A program made the position numbers and the translations under genes. Under the pieces are notes generated by a model, which saw only the letters and a program-made list of their open reading frames with translations, did no database searches and had not been told where the DNA came from. Below, in pieces: positions 50,973-59,896 of a stretch of 64,000 nucleotides of DNA (position 1 is its first letter; each line of letters opens with the position of its first letter). This DNA comes from DAISJI01 sp964559835 (GTDB lineage Bacteria; Acidobacteriota; Terriglobia; Terriglobales; Acidobacteriaceae): assembly GCA_964559835.1 (NCBI GenBank), contig CAZLJE010000003.1, positions 1-64,000 on the forward strand, read 5' to 3'.

Positions 50973-51052
50973 CTCAGTGCAAAGTGCTCAGTGCTCAGTG
51001 CCTACTCGCCTCGGTCTTGCTGAGCACTGAGCACTGATTACTGAGCACTCGG
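50973..51052. repeat. reiterated inverted repeat (CAGTGCTCAGTG type)
   Basis: The left arm 50973-51005 repeats CTCAGTGCTCAGTG. The right arm 51020-51052 repeats GAGCACTGAGCACTG. The arms are complementary. The end of the START-like gene (from 50988) lies inside it. Confidence 0.75.
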
Positions 51053-51809
51053 CGACGGCTTTTCTCGTCGCCCTCATCGTGAACTCCAGCGACTCTCGCG
51101 GAATACTCGTCACGAACGGTCGGATCATCCATCCCAGCCCGGTCGGGATGTCGCGGGTCAGCGAGATCGCCTCGCATTGCACGATCACTCCGTCCCCGGC
51201 CTGCACAAAATGCCAGTAGGTGTTGAGCCGCCACAGAAACCCATGGTCTCCCCCGTCGGCTTCCGCGATCCGCGTGCTGCGCGACACGCTGAACCAGTGC
51301 TGCGGGTCGACCCGTCCATAATGCACGTCGTACTCCGTATCGAGTAACACGGTCACGACCTTGTGCTTGCGCAGCCTCATGTAGATGTGGAAGTCGTCGC
51401 CCGCGCGCGAGATCAGCCGCGACGCCTGCACGTCCGGCGCGTAATAGCGCGCCAGGTGGTTGTAGTCCTGAACTAGAGCCAGCACCTGCGCGACTGTCGC
51501 TCCAGGGATGAACGTTGTCCCCACCCAGTCATGGATCATCCCCCCGGGAACCTCCTGCGGCGTCTGCCCGACTTTCTCGACGAGCACCGCGCGTGCCCCA
51601 CCCTGACCGCTTTTGGAAGGGTGGGGACTAGAAACATCGGGTGCCCCACCCTGGCCGGGGTTGGAAGGGTGGGCCATTCGTTCCGCCCTGATCCTTGCTT
51701 CCGCCACCGCGACGTACCGCTCGAACGCCTTCACCGCCTCCGGCTTCGGCTCCGCCGACACCGGCAGCGCCACCGCCAGCATCACCACCGCACTCCAACT
51801 CGCCGTCAT
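50988..51809 (-). CDS. exported START/SRPBCC-like protein
   Basis: This 273-residue protein has a signal peptide (TASWSAVVMLAVALPVSA) and a lipid- or ligand-binding START-like body (FIPGATVAQVLALVQDYNHL, FHIYMRLRKHKVVTVLLDTE, WFSVSRSTRIAEAD, SIPRESLEFTMRATRKA). Residues about 47-73 are an in-frame insertion of two tandem hairpin repeats (HPSNPGQGGA and HPSKSGQGGA). The C-terminal 20 residues (ECSVISAQCSARPRR) are encoded by another repeat. Function unknown. Confidence 0.82.
   Translation of the reverse strand: MTASWSAVVMLAVALPVSAEPKPEAVKAFERYVAVAEARIRAERMAHPSNPGQGGAPDVSSPHPSKSGQGGARAVLVEKVGQTPQEVPGGMIHDWVGTTFIPGATVAQVLALVQDYNHLARYYAPDVQASRLISRAGDDFHIYMRLRKHKVVTVLLDTEYDVHYGRVDPQHWFSVSRSTRIAEADGGDHGFLWRLNTYWHFVQAGDGVIVQCEAISLTRDIPTGLGWMIRPFVTSIPRESLEFTMRATRKAVAECSVISAQCSARPRRVGTEH
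51596..51673. repeat. two tandem CCCACCCT/AGGGTGGG hairpins inside a coding sequence
   Basis: Hairpin 1: CCCCACCCT (51596-51604) pairs with AGGGTGGGG (51618-51626). Hairpin 2: CCCACCCT (51645-51652) pairs with AGGGTGGG (51666-51673). Both have similar loops (CCGCTTTTGG and GCCGGGGTTGG type). They are the same family as the element at 13902-13930. The reading frame of the START-like gene is preserved through both copies. Confidence 0.8.
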
Positions 51810-51930
51810 GCACTACAAGATGCCGGAACCTGTCATGACCGCCAATGCATCGCGCCTGAACCCGGGCTCAACTGCACCTCAACCCGTAAGTGACGACCAC
51901 AGAGTAGGTTGAAGTGCCGCATCAACACTT

Positions 51931-53220
51931 TTAGAACTCCACCTTGGTCCTGAATCCAAAGACCACAGCGCGATGCCGTCCTCCGCCGGCGTTCGCGTAA
52001 TACTGAACAACCGGTTGCAGAAGGAGCATCGGCAAAGGATCCAGGAGCGCGTTGAACTCGAAGGCGTTCTCGGCCTTGAACGGCGGCGCGCCGGGCGGAC
52101 GGAATTGTTTACTCAGGCTGTTCCGAACATAGCCAAGCGACATCGTGTTGTGAAAGCGCAGAGGAAGCGGCTCGTTGAAGCGCAGCCCGGCCGTCAGTTC
52201 CTTATTGTTGCGGTTGAGGTCGCCGGGGCTCCAGTCGTGGGCAAACGTCGCGTCCAGGCCCTTTGCCCCTCTCGGGTCCACGCGCCAAAGCGCCTGGCTC
52301 GCCATCCAGTACAAGAGGTAATTCCCGGAATTTCTTTTACCCGTCGAGGTCGTGAAATGTCCGGGATTATAAGACGCACCGAATTGATAAAGCCCCGAGT
52401 AGCCTTTGCGCTCCTCGACATTACCGAAAGCCCGCACGGACGATGCCTTCTTACCGGGAGTGAACCCGATCTCCGAGACACTCACCGGCGCCCCACGAAA
52501 CTGTGGAACCAGTCCGGTTAAGTTATGAGCATAGGGATTGCGGTCTTCGGCCTCGACCATCGACCTCACATAAAAGAAGTGAGTAGGCACAACGCGGACT
52601 TCCATCGCCGGTGTAGACGGAGGATCGAAGGACTCGAAGTCCGTGAACAGGTTGCCTAACGCATATCCCATCGGCTCGAAAGTGAACGATGCCGCTTCGT
52701 GTTGTGCTCCGTAAAAATCCTGCCCGGCGAACTGCCCCACTCGTGCGACCACGCGATCGCTCCGCCAACGTTTTTCCAGCCACCAGGAGTCGAGACGGAA
52801 AGTGTTTCCGCTCGACATGCCGCTCGGGCTCGTCAGCGTTCCCAGATAGGCGCCAAGATTGCCCCCACCTTGCCAAAGCGCAGTCGCGTGGAAATAAAAC
52901 CCATGAAGATGGATGGCGGTGCCGAGATCGATGTCCACGGTTCCTCGAAACCGGTTCCAGCTCGCAAGACGCTCCTTTTGCTCGCTCTTGAGGTTCCACA
53001 GGGAATCACTGATGTATTGAAAATCGAACCTGACACCTCGCTCCGCGAGCCGTGACCGCTCACCACCCCAATCTCCAAACAGGTGCCCGTGCGGGCCCTG
53101 CCCCGTCTCGTGGCTGTCCGGGCCGCTAAGCGTTTCGCCTATTGTGTCTTGGGAATACTCGGGGGCCGCGAAGATGCTCAACGCGACCCCCGCAACAAGC
53201 ATGACTCGCAAAGCAAGCAT
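51931..53220 (-). CDS. carbohydrate-selective porin, OprB family
   Basis: This 429-residue outer-membrane beta-barrel has an N-terminal signal peptide (LALRVMLVAGVALSIFAAP). OprB hallmarks follow: LFGDWGGERSRLAERGVRFDF near 48-67, aromatic girdle strands, a RVGQFAGQDFYG segment, and a terminal strand ending in phenylalanine (AVVFGFRTKVEF). OprB channels admit sugars. Here the gene is 5 bases downstream of maeA on the same strand, so the substrate may be an organic acid or sugar feeding that pathway. Confidence 0.9.
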   Translation of the reverse strand: MLALRVMLVAGVALSIFAAPEYSQDTIGETLSGPDSHETGQGPHGHLFGDWGGERSRLAERGVRFDFQYISDSLWNLKSEQKERLASWNRFRGTVDIDLGTAIHLHGFYFHATALWQGGGNLGAYLGTLTSPSGMSSGNTFRLDSWWLEKRWRSDRVVARVGQFAGQDFYGAQHEAASFTFEPMGYALGNLFTDFESFDPPSTPAMEVRVVPTHFFYVRSMVEAEDRNPYAHNLTGLVPQFRGAPVSVSEIGFTPGKKASSVRAFGNVEERKGYSGLYQFGASYNPGHFTTSTGKRNSGNYLLYWMASQALWRVDPRGAKGLDATFAHDWSPGDLNRNNKELTAGLRFNEPLPLRFHNTMSLGYVRNSLSKQFRPPGAPPFKAENAFEFNALLDPLPMLLLQPVVQYYANAGGGRHRAVVFGFRTKVEF

Positions 53221-53225
53221 GAGGT

Positions 53226-54875
53226 TCAGGCCGCTTTGGCGACGTCCGTTGAAAGGTCACTGTATTCCGGCTTGTAGACATGCTGGCGAATGAACGCAAC
53301 CACGTCCTTGGGACGGTCAACACGGGCCAGTCCCGAATCGAAGACCAGTTTCGCCACACGCGCGGCGGTCTGGATCTCGGTTTCGAGGATGTTCGATTGC
53401 AGCGGGTACAGCAGGCCTTGCTTCAGCAGGTCGGACGGCACCTGGTCAGCCACTCCACGTGCAGCCTCGATGAACATCTCATCCGTGACTCTTGACGCTT
53501 GGGTGGCGAAGATTCCCATTCCGATCGCCGGAAAGACATAGAAGTTGTTAGCCTGGCCCGGCAGGTACGTCTTCCCGTTCAGGCGTACTGGTGGAAATTG
53601 GACGCCGGCTGCGTAGATCGCCTTGCCATTCGACCAGGTGTAGGCTTGCTCGGCCGTGCACTCGGCATGCTCGGTCGGGTTCGAAAGTGCAAGGATCACC
53701 GGCCGTTCGTTGATACGCGACATGCTCTCGACAACGTTCTGGTTGAAAGCGCCGCCGATCGTGCTGACGCCGATGATGGTCGTTGGCTTGATGCTCTCGA
53801 TTGCGGCCACGAAATCGCGCGTCGGCGCATGCTTGTGCGCATACGGCTTCTGAAAATCGACCAGGTCCGTACGCGTCGTTTCCAGCAGTCCATTAATGTC
53901 GAACATGTACACGCGCGATTGCGCCTCTTTCAGGCTCAGTCCTTCCTGAACCATTGCGGAGCAAATAAGGTCGGCGAGACCGATGCCGGCCGAACCCGCG
54001 CCCAGGAACAGGTACTTCTCGTCGCTCAGCTTCGTGCCTTTGATTTTGGCGGCGTTGATCATCCCTGCAAGCACGATGCCCGCCGTGCCCTGCACGTCGT
54101 CGTTGTAGACGCAGTACTTGTCACGGTAACGCTGGAGCAAGTGGACCGCATCCACACCCGTCCAGTCTTCGAAGTGAACGCAGCACTTCGGGAAGACTTC
54201 CTGGACTGCATCCATGAATTCGTCGACGAACGAGTAAAGCTCCTCGGTCGACGGGCGAGGCTTCCGCATGCCCAGGTACAGGGGATCGTGCAGATACTGC
54301 TCATTGTTGGTCCCCGCGTCGAGATACATCGGCAACAGGAATTGCGGCGGCACTCCCGCACACGCGGTGTAGAGCTCCAACTTGCCGATGGGAATTGGGG
54401 CGCCGTTTGCGCCGATGTCGCCCAAGCCGAGAATGCGGCCGCCATCCGTGACGCAGATGAATCTCACGTCTTCCTCGGGCCAGTTTTTCAGGACTTCCTT
54501 CACTTTCCCACGGCGTGTCATCGAGAGATACATCCCACGCGGCTGCCGGTAGATGTGTCCGTACTTGAGACACGCTTCCGCGATGGTTGGGTCGTAGACG
54601 ATCGGGAGGAAGCGTGCCGGGTCGGACATCACAGTCCGGTAGAAGAGTGTTTCGTTGTGGTCGAGCAGATTGACGAGGTAGATGTAGCGCTCGAGGTCTG
54701 TGTTCTTGTGGCCGAGTTGCTGCATGACTCTGCTGAGCTGCAGGTCTTCCGTCTCGGTTACGTCGGGTACGAGGCCAACGATTCCAAGGGACTGTTTTTC
54801 GGCCTCGGTGAAGGCAGTTGACTTGTTAAGAGATGGGTCCAGCAGGACTTCGATTCCACGTTTACTGGTCGTCAT
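53226..54875 (-). CDS. maeA: NAD-type malic enzyme
   Basis: This 549-residue enzyme decarboxylates malate to pyruvate. The malic N-domain has HIYRQPRGMYLS, FICVTDGGRILGLGDIGANG and the HFEDWTGVDAVHLLQRYR-CVYNDDVQGTAGIVLAG segments. The NAD site is FLGAGSAGIGLADLI. The pattern and length fit the large MaeA/SfcA class. It lies between fumC upstream (36-base gap) and oprB downstream (5-base gap), so the operon links fumarate, malate and a porin. Confidence 0.96.
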   Translation of the reverse strand: MTTSKRGIEVLLDPSLNKSTAFTEAEKQSLGIVGLVPDVTETEDLQLSRVMQQLGHKNTDLERYIYLVNLLDHNETLFYRTVMSDPARFLPIVYDPTIAEACLKYGHIYRQPRGMYLSMTRRGKVKEVLKNWPEEDVRFICVTDGGRILGLGDIGANGAPIPIGKLELYTACAGVPPQFLLPMYLDAGTNNEQYLHDPLYLGMRKPRPSTEELYSFVDEFMDAVQEVFPKCCVHFEDWTGVDAVHLLQRYRDKYCVYNDDVQGTAGIVLAGMINAAKIKGTKLSDEKYLFLGAGSAGIGLADLICSAMVQEGLSLKEAQSRVYMFDINGLLETTRTDLVDFQKPYAHKHAPTRDFVAAIESIKPTTIIGVSTIGGAFNQNVVESMSRINERPVILALSNPTEHAECTAEQAYTWSNGKAIYAAGVQFPPVRLNGKTYLPGQANNFYVFPAIGMGIFATQASRVTDEMFIEAARGVADQVPSDLLKQGLLYPLQSNILETEIQTAARVAKLVFDSGLARVDRPKDVVAFIRQHVYKPEYSDLSTDVAKAA

Positions 54876-54911
54876 AAAAGACTTCTCTCCTCTTCTATTT
54901 GGTGTGTCTGC

Positions 54912-56342
54912 TTAGCTGGCTTTGGCAACGTATGGGTGGACCATCTTCGATGGATCGACAACCCTGTCGAACTCGGCTTCCGTGACAAAGCCCAACTTCA
55001 GTGCCGCGTCTTTCAAAGTGAGGTCGTTGTCGAGCGCGTAGTGCGCGATCTTCGACGCTTTGTCGTAACCAATGACAGGCGAAAGCGCCGTGACCAGCAT
55101 CAGCGAGCGGTCCACGTATTCCTTGATCTTCTTCAGGTTCGGCTTCGTCCCTTCGACCAGGAATTTGCGGAAGTTAGTGCATCCGTCGCTGAGGATGGTG
55201 ATGGAGTGAGTGATGTTGAAGATGATCAGAGGCTTGTAGACGTTCATCTCCAGGTAGCCGCCGGCGCCGCCAAAACCTACGGCGACATCGTTCGCCATCA
55301 CCTGCACCGAGATCATGGTGAGTGCCTCGGCCTGGGTGGGATTCACCTTACCCGGCATGATCGATGACCCCGGCTCGTTGGCGGGGATCGCCAACTCTGC
55401 AAATCCAGCGCGAGGTCCGCAAGACATCAGGCGAATGTCATTGGCGATCTTGTACAGCGACACCGCCAACGTGCGAAGCGTGCCGGAGAGTTGCACCAAC
55501 GCGTCGTGCGCGCCCTGCACCGTGAACTTGTTCGTCGCCGTTTGAAAGGGTAGTCCCGTGAGCTTGGCGATCTGCGCCGCTGCCGCCTCGGCGAAACCAG
55601 GAGCGGAGTTGAGCCCGGTACCCACGGCTGTGCCGCCCAGCGCCAGACGGTACACTCCCGCAAGCGCGGCCTCGATCCGTTCCAGATCATCCGCCAGCAT
55701 CCCCACATAGCCCGACCATTCTTCGCCCAGGGTCAATGGGGTGGCGTCCTGCATGTGGGTACGGCCGATCTTAACGATGTCTTTCCACTCCTGCGCCTGC
55801 TTATCGATGGCGTCGCGCAACGCTTTCACCGCCGGAACCAGCCGCTCCTTCACATTCACCGCAGCCGCGATATTCATCGCCGATGGGAACGTGTCATTCG
55901 ACGACTGCGCCATATTCACGTCATCGTTCGGGTGCACCGGCCTCTTGCTGCCGAGCGGCGTGCCGGCCAGCTGGCTGCAGCGGTTCGAGATCACCTCGTT
56001 CACGTTCATGTTGAACTGGGTGCCACTGCCGGTCATCCAGACATGCAACGGGAACATGTCGTGGTGGTGGCCGGCGAGGATCTCGCCACAGGTTTGAACG
56101 ATCAAATTGAATTGCTCATCGCCGAGGCGCTTGCTGTCATGGTTTGCGATGGCAGCGGCCTTCTTGAGAGTGGCGTAGGACGTGATCATCTCACGCGGGA
56201 TCAGGTCCTTGCCGATGCTGAAATGCTCGAGCGAGCGTTGCGTTTGTGCTCCCCAGAGGACGTCCGCAGGAACATCCACCTCGCCCAGGCTGTCGGTTTC
56301 TTTGCGAATCTTGGGTGTTAATACTTTTTCGACAAGTTTCAT
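54912..56342 (-). CDS. fumC: class II fumarate hydratase
   Basis: This 476-residue homotetrameric enzyme hydrates fumarate to malate. The signature GSSIMPGKVNPTQ is present, with the active-site histidine segment IGRTHMQDATPLTLGEEW and NDDVNMAQSSNDTFPSAM. Class II fumarases need no iron. The ATG at 56342 follows an AAAGG site. The frame is open for 49 codons more, but these look unlike fumarase. Confidence 0.96.
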   Translation of the reverse strand: MKLVEKVLTPKIRKETDSLGEVDVPADVLWGAQTQRSLEHFSIGKDLIPREMITSYATLKKAAAIANHDSKRLGDEQFNLIVQTCGEILAGHHHDMFPLHVWMTGSGTQFNMNVNEVISNRCSQLAGTPLGSKRPVHPNDDVNMAQSSNDTFPSAMNIAAAVNVKERLVPAVKALRDAIDKQAQEWKDIVKIGRTHMQDATPLTLGEEWSGYVGMLADDLERIEAALAGVYRLALGGTAVGTGLNSAPGFAEAAAAQIAKLTGLPFQTATNKFTVQGAHDALVQLSGTLRTLAVSLYKIANDIRLMSCGPRAGFAELAIPANEPGSSIMPGKVNPTQAEALTMISVQVMANDVAVGFGGAGGYLEMNVYKPLIIFNITHSITILSDGCTNFRKFLVEGTKPNLKKIKEYVDRSLMLVTALSPVIGYDKASKIAHYALDNDLTLKDAALKLGFVTEAEFDRVVDPSKMVHPYVAKAS

Positions 56343-56603
56343 TTTTGCCTTTCGTGGCCGTTTGGGAAGAGATTCCGAATCCGAAAAGTCGTCTCCAGGA
56401 ACTGCAAGCCTTACTCCAATCTCCAGGCGCAGTGCCGCAATGGAGAAAGGCAGGCCCGGCGTGCCATCTGCACGCGCTGCGTCGCTCATTAGTGTTTCTG
56501 CTGTCGACTGTTTGACGGGGTGTCAGCCGATTGACGGAGGTCTTCGACAACGTGGAAGTCTACGCTTCAGAGGGACGGCGTTCGCCGAATAGAATGTCTG
56601 CCC

Positions 56604-56957
56604 ATGACAGCATCCGACTTTCGCCGTCTCGCGCTGTCGTTGCCCGATACAGTCGAAGGTTCGCACTTCGGCAACGCCGACTTCCGTGTCGGAGGCAAGA
56701 TCTTTGCCACACTGTCGTTGCAGCGCGAAGGCTATGGCGTGCTCTTGCTCTCGCCGGTGGAGCAAGCCGGAATGGTAGAGGACGCACCGGACCTCTTCTC
56801 CCCGGTTCCGGGTGGCTGGGGGAAAAAAGGATCGACGCGCGTGCTGCTTTCCAAAGTCCCGCCCGACATCCTGGAAGCCGCGTTGAAAATGGCCTGGCAG
56901 CGCAAAGCCGCCAGCAAGGCGAAGCCTAAACCGAAATCTTTGCGGCGACGCCCGTAA
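56604..56957 (+). CDS. YjbR/MmcQ-like protein
   Basis: This is a 117-residue protein with the YjbR pattern: DFRRLALSLPDTVEGSHFGN, ADFRVGGKIFATL, GWGKKGSTRVLLSKVPPDIL and a basic C-terminal tail. The family folds like a DNA-binding CyaY-type domain, but function is unproven. It is a stand-alone gene diverging from fumC and 61 bases ahead of an ECF sigma factor gene. Confidence 0.88.
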   Translation: MTASDFRRLALSLPDTVEGSHFGNADFRVGGKIFATLSLQREGYGVLLLSPVEQAGMVEDAPDLFSPVPGGWGKKGSTRVLLSKVPPDILEAALKMAWQRKAASKAKPKPKSLRRRP

Positions 56958-57018
56958 CCTTTTCCCGTTCGCGACGGTTTACCTCAGTGAAGAACAAAGC
57001 GGTCCCGCGGAGAACGCA

Positions 57019-57570
57019 TTGAGGGCTCTGGAAACGCAAAACGAGCACCGAACCGACGAGCGGCTTCTCATCGAGGCGGCGCAGCGCGACCCATCGTGCT
57101 TTGCCGGCCTCTACGAGACGAATTTCGAGCGCGTCTATGCCTACATCGCCGGACGTGTCCGCGATCGCGACGTGGCGCAGGACCTGACTGCCGAAGTCTT
57201 CCAGCACGCGCTGGCCAACATCGGCAGCTTCGAGTGGCGCGGTGTGCCGTTCGTGGCGTGGCTCATGCGCATCGCGGCCAACGCCATAGCCGACCGTTGG
57301 CAGCGCACGTCGAAAGAGCCGCCGCTTCCGGATGAGCCGCTCGACGATCAGGGCGCGGACGACCAGATCGAGCGCCGCGCCATGCTCTCGGAACTGGTGG
57401 AAGCGCTGCCGCCCGATCAGCGGCACGTGGTCGTGAGGCGTTTCGTGGACCAGCGCAGTATCCGCGACATCGCGCAGGAACTAGGGCGCAGCGAGGGCGC
57501 CATCAAGCAGCTTCAGTTCCGCGCATTACAGGCACTGAGAGTGAAACTAAGGAGTACCCGCAATGTCTAG
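57019..57570 (+). CDS. ECF sigma factor
   Basis: This 183-residue protein has complete region 2 (FAGLYETNFERVYAYIAGRV, VAQDLTAEVFQHALANI, VPFVAWLMRIAANAIADRW) and region 4 (LPPDQRHVVVRRFVDQ, IAQELGRSEGAIKQLQFRAL). The TTG start has a GGAG site 7 bases before. The gene overlaps the following TonB-like gene by 8 bases, a sign of tight coupling with its likely regulator. Confidence 0.93.
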   Translation: MRALETQNEHRTDERLLIEAAQRDPSCFAGLYETNFERVYAYIAGRVRDRDVAQDLTAEVFQHALANIGSFEWRGVPFVAWLMRIAANAIADRWQRTSKEPPLPDEPLDDQGADDQIERRAMLSELVEALPPDQRHVVVRRFVDQRSIRDIAQELGRSEGAIKQLQFRALQALRVKLRSTRNV

Positions 57571-58672
57571 CCCGGCACTGATCGAACAACTCGACACCGC
57601 CATCGACGCCCTGATGGCTAAACCCGAACGCGTGCTGCCGCACATCGATCCCGAAGTGATGCCGCTGTTGATGATCGCGGCCGAACTGCGCACGCTCCCA
57701 CGCCGCTCGTTCAAGACGCAGCTGAAGGCCGACCTCATGGAGCAGGCCGCCGCACCGGTCGCGCGCGTCATCCCCATTCACCAGCCCGAAGCGCGTGTTG
57801 CGCCCCCCGCGCAAGTCCTGCCGACGTTCCTGCCGACGTTGTTCGGCGCAGGCTATGGCAGCTACGCCGTGCAGGGCCGCAATTTCGCGATCTCGTTCGC
57901 GGCGCACGTGGCGATGATCGCGTTCCTGCTCGCGTCGGGAACGTTTCTCGTGGCGCACCGGCAGGTGATCAAAGGAGAACAAGCGGCGACGATCGTCGCG
58001 CCGGAGATTTCCGAGTACACGCCATTGTCCGCGAAGGCGAATGACACGACGGGCGGTGGAGGCGGAGGTGGCGACCCCGACAAGCTCCAGGCCCCTCAAG
58101 GACGTCTACCGAAGTTTTCCAACGAACAACTCACGCCGCCGGCGATGGTGATCCGCAACGAACATCCCAAGCTCGCGATGGAACCAACGGTCGTCGTGCC
58201 GCCACAGATCCAGATCGCGAACTCGGCACTGCCGAACCTGGGCGAACCCATGTCGCGCATCGTCGGACCGCCGTCGAACGGCACCGGTTCGGGTGCTGGT
58301 ATTGGAACCGGAGCAGGCGGAGGAATCGGCAGCGGTGACGGTTCAGGAGTTGGGCCCGGTCACGGAGGGGGGATCGGCGGGGGGGTGTACAAGGTCGGCG
58401 GGGGGGTGAGTGCGCCCCGCACCATCTTCTCTCCCGATCCGCAGTACTCCGATGAGGCGCGTAAAGCCAAGTATCAGGGCACAGTCGTCCTGTGGATGGT
58501 CGTCACCCCCGACGGCCGTGCTCGCGACATCAAGGTGGCCCGATCACTGGGCATGGGCCTCGACGAAAAAGCCATCGAAGCGGTCCGCACATGGAAATTT
58601 GAACCGGCAATGAAGGACGGGCATGCGGTCGCGGTGCAGATCAATGTTGAGGTCAACTTCCGGCTTTACTGA
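57563..58672 (+). CDS. TonB-like protein with anti-sigma-like cytoplasmic N-terminus
   Basis: This is a 369-residue protein. Residues 1-100 (LIEQLDTAIDALMAKPERVL, then ELRTLPRRSFKTQLKADLM) resemble the helical cytoplasmic part of anti-sigma-like proteins encoded next to ECF factors. One membrane helix lies at about 106-133 (FAISFAAHVAMIAFLLASG). A long glycine-rich periplasmic linker follows, then a TonB C-terminal domain (YSDEARKAKYQGTVVLWMVV, LDEKAIEAVRTWKFEPAM). TonB couples the proton gradient to outer-membrane receptors. The start overlaps the sigma gene. Confidence 0.88.
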   Translation: MSSPALIEQLDTAIDALMAKPERVLPHIDPEVMPLLMIAAELRTLPRRSFKTQLKADLMEQAAAPVARVIPIHQPEARVAPPAQVLPTFLPTLFGAGYGSYAVQGRNFAISFAAHVAMIAFLLASGTFLVAHRQVIKGEQAATIVAPEISEYTPLSAKANDTTGGGGGGGDPDKLQAPQGRLPKFSNEQLTPPAMVIRNEHPKLAMEPTVVVPPQIQIANSALPNLGEPMSRIVGPPSNGTGSGAGIGTGAGGGIGSGDGSGVGPGHGGGIGGGVYKVGGGVSAPRTIFSPDPQYSDEARKAKYQGTVVLWMVVTPDGRARDIKVARSLGMGLDEKAIEAVRTWKFEPAMKDGHAVAVQINVEVNFRLY

Positions 58673-58681
58673 AACAGGTAC

Positions 58682-58795
58682 GTCGTAGGTCGTAGGTGGT
58701 AGGTGGTGATTGCACGCGTTGAAGCTCTCGCTCGCGCCCCACAATCTTTCGCTACGCGCTCTCGTATCCGACCTACCACCTACCTCCTACCTCCC
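58682..58795. repeat. reiterated inverted repeat (GTAGGTCGTAGGT type)
   Basis: The left arm (58682-58708) repeats GTCGTAGGTCGTAGGTGG. The right arm (58771-58795) repeats ACCTACCACCTACC. They fill the convergent gap between the TonB-like gene and the next minus-strand gene. Confidence 0.75.
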
Positions 58796-58822
58796 GCGCA
58801 GGAATCTAGTCCGTCAACTCGT

Positions 58823-59671
58823 CTATTCCGCGTCCGGCGGCACGCCGGTGATCATCTGCTCGGGGATCCTGTCCTCGATCCGGCGCAACCGTTTGGGCGA
58901 ATGACGCTTGAAGATGCGCAGAAGATCCGGCGAAAACTCTTGTAGCAGGTGACTGGTCGCAGCCCCCTGGAATGAGCCCACGATGCGGTTCACCGTCTGG
59001 TCGAAGCCGCGATCGCCCGGAGGCAGCCACGTGTTCTGCAGCATCTCGGTCGCGCCGATGGCCAGGAAAGTCGAGGCGTCGATCTGCGTGTGGCCGTCGT
59101 CTCCCCTGGTGAGCGCGGTTCGACTGACCGCGTGGACGAAGCGCTTCCACACGCTGCCGTGGTACATCGCAAAGTAGCGCGGGTCCTGGCGCAGCATCGC
59201 CGGGAAGAAGTACGTGCCGAAGAATTGCCGTGTCCCGGTCGCGGCGAGTGACGATCCCAGGCGATCGCCCCATCCCCCGAACCCGCTACCATAGCGCGCT
59301 TTGCCTCCGGTCGCCTGGTCCCATGTCGCGTCGTAGACGCTATTAAAGATCGTGTACGGCGAATACATGGACCGCAAAAAACGGTTAAATTTCTGCCGTC
59401 CATTCAGCGGAACGAACGGGCGCTCGGCGGGCGAGAGATTGCTGCGAGGCGCAATCGCTGCGAGCGGAACCTGCGTGAACACTTCAGGACGACGCACGAC
59501 CGCCGACGGCGCTTCAGGCAGGCACGACTCCGTAATGGGCTGCGCTGGGCCGGAGCACTCAGACGGTTGCGCCCCGTCCGCGATCGTATGCTGCCCGACC
59601 GCGACACCGCCACTCAGCAGCAGGTAGCACAACACACGCTTTGTCTGGAGCCACACGGCCGGTACGCCCAT
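58823..59671 (-). CDS. exported hypothetical protein
   Basis: This is a protein of about 280 residues with a likely signal peptide (RVLCYLLLSGGVAVG). The middle contains FNRFLRSMYSPYTIFNSVYD, ATWDQATGGKARYGSGFGGW, QFFGTYFFPAMLRQDPRYFA and ATEMLQNTWLPPGDRGFDQ, a pattern I associate with acidobacterial outer-membrane or periplasmic hypotheticals. No catalytic motif is recognised. The ATG here is preferred to a TTG 27 bases upstream. Confidence 0.75.
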   Translation of the reverse strand: MGVPAVWLQTKRVLCYLLLSGGVAVGQHTIADGAQPSECSGPAQPITESCLPEAPSAVVRRPEVFTQVPLAAIAPRSNLSPAERPFVPLNGRQKFNRFLRSMYSPYTIFNSVYDATWDQATGGKARYGSGFGGWGDRLGSSLAATGTRQFFGTYFFPAMLRQDPRYFAMYHGSVWKRFVHAVSRTALTRGDDGHTQIDASTFLAIGATEMLQNTWLPPGDRGFDQTVNRIVGSFQGAATSHLLQEFSPDLLRIFKRHSPKRLRRIEDRIPEQMITGVPPDAE

Positions 59672-59896
59672 TTCTGGTCCGCCAAGTGCGGGGCCCAATG
59701 GTGTTTACTTCTGTGTAACTAAGAATGCGCGGCCGAGCGGGTGCGTTGTACGTGTAAGGTGCCGTCCGGAGACTCGATGGACGGGCAACTCCGGCCAGGG
59801 CTGCTGTTGTCTCATCAGATACGCAAACTTGCAGGGCCGGAACACTGGCGGGATAATACTTGGGCCTGGCACCGCTAACATCGAGAGTGTACTCAC

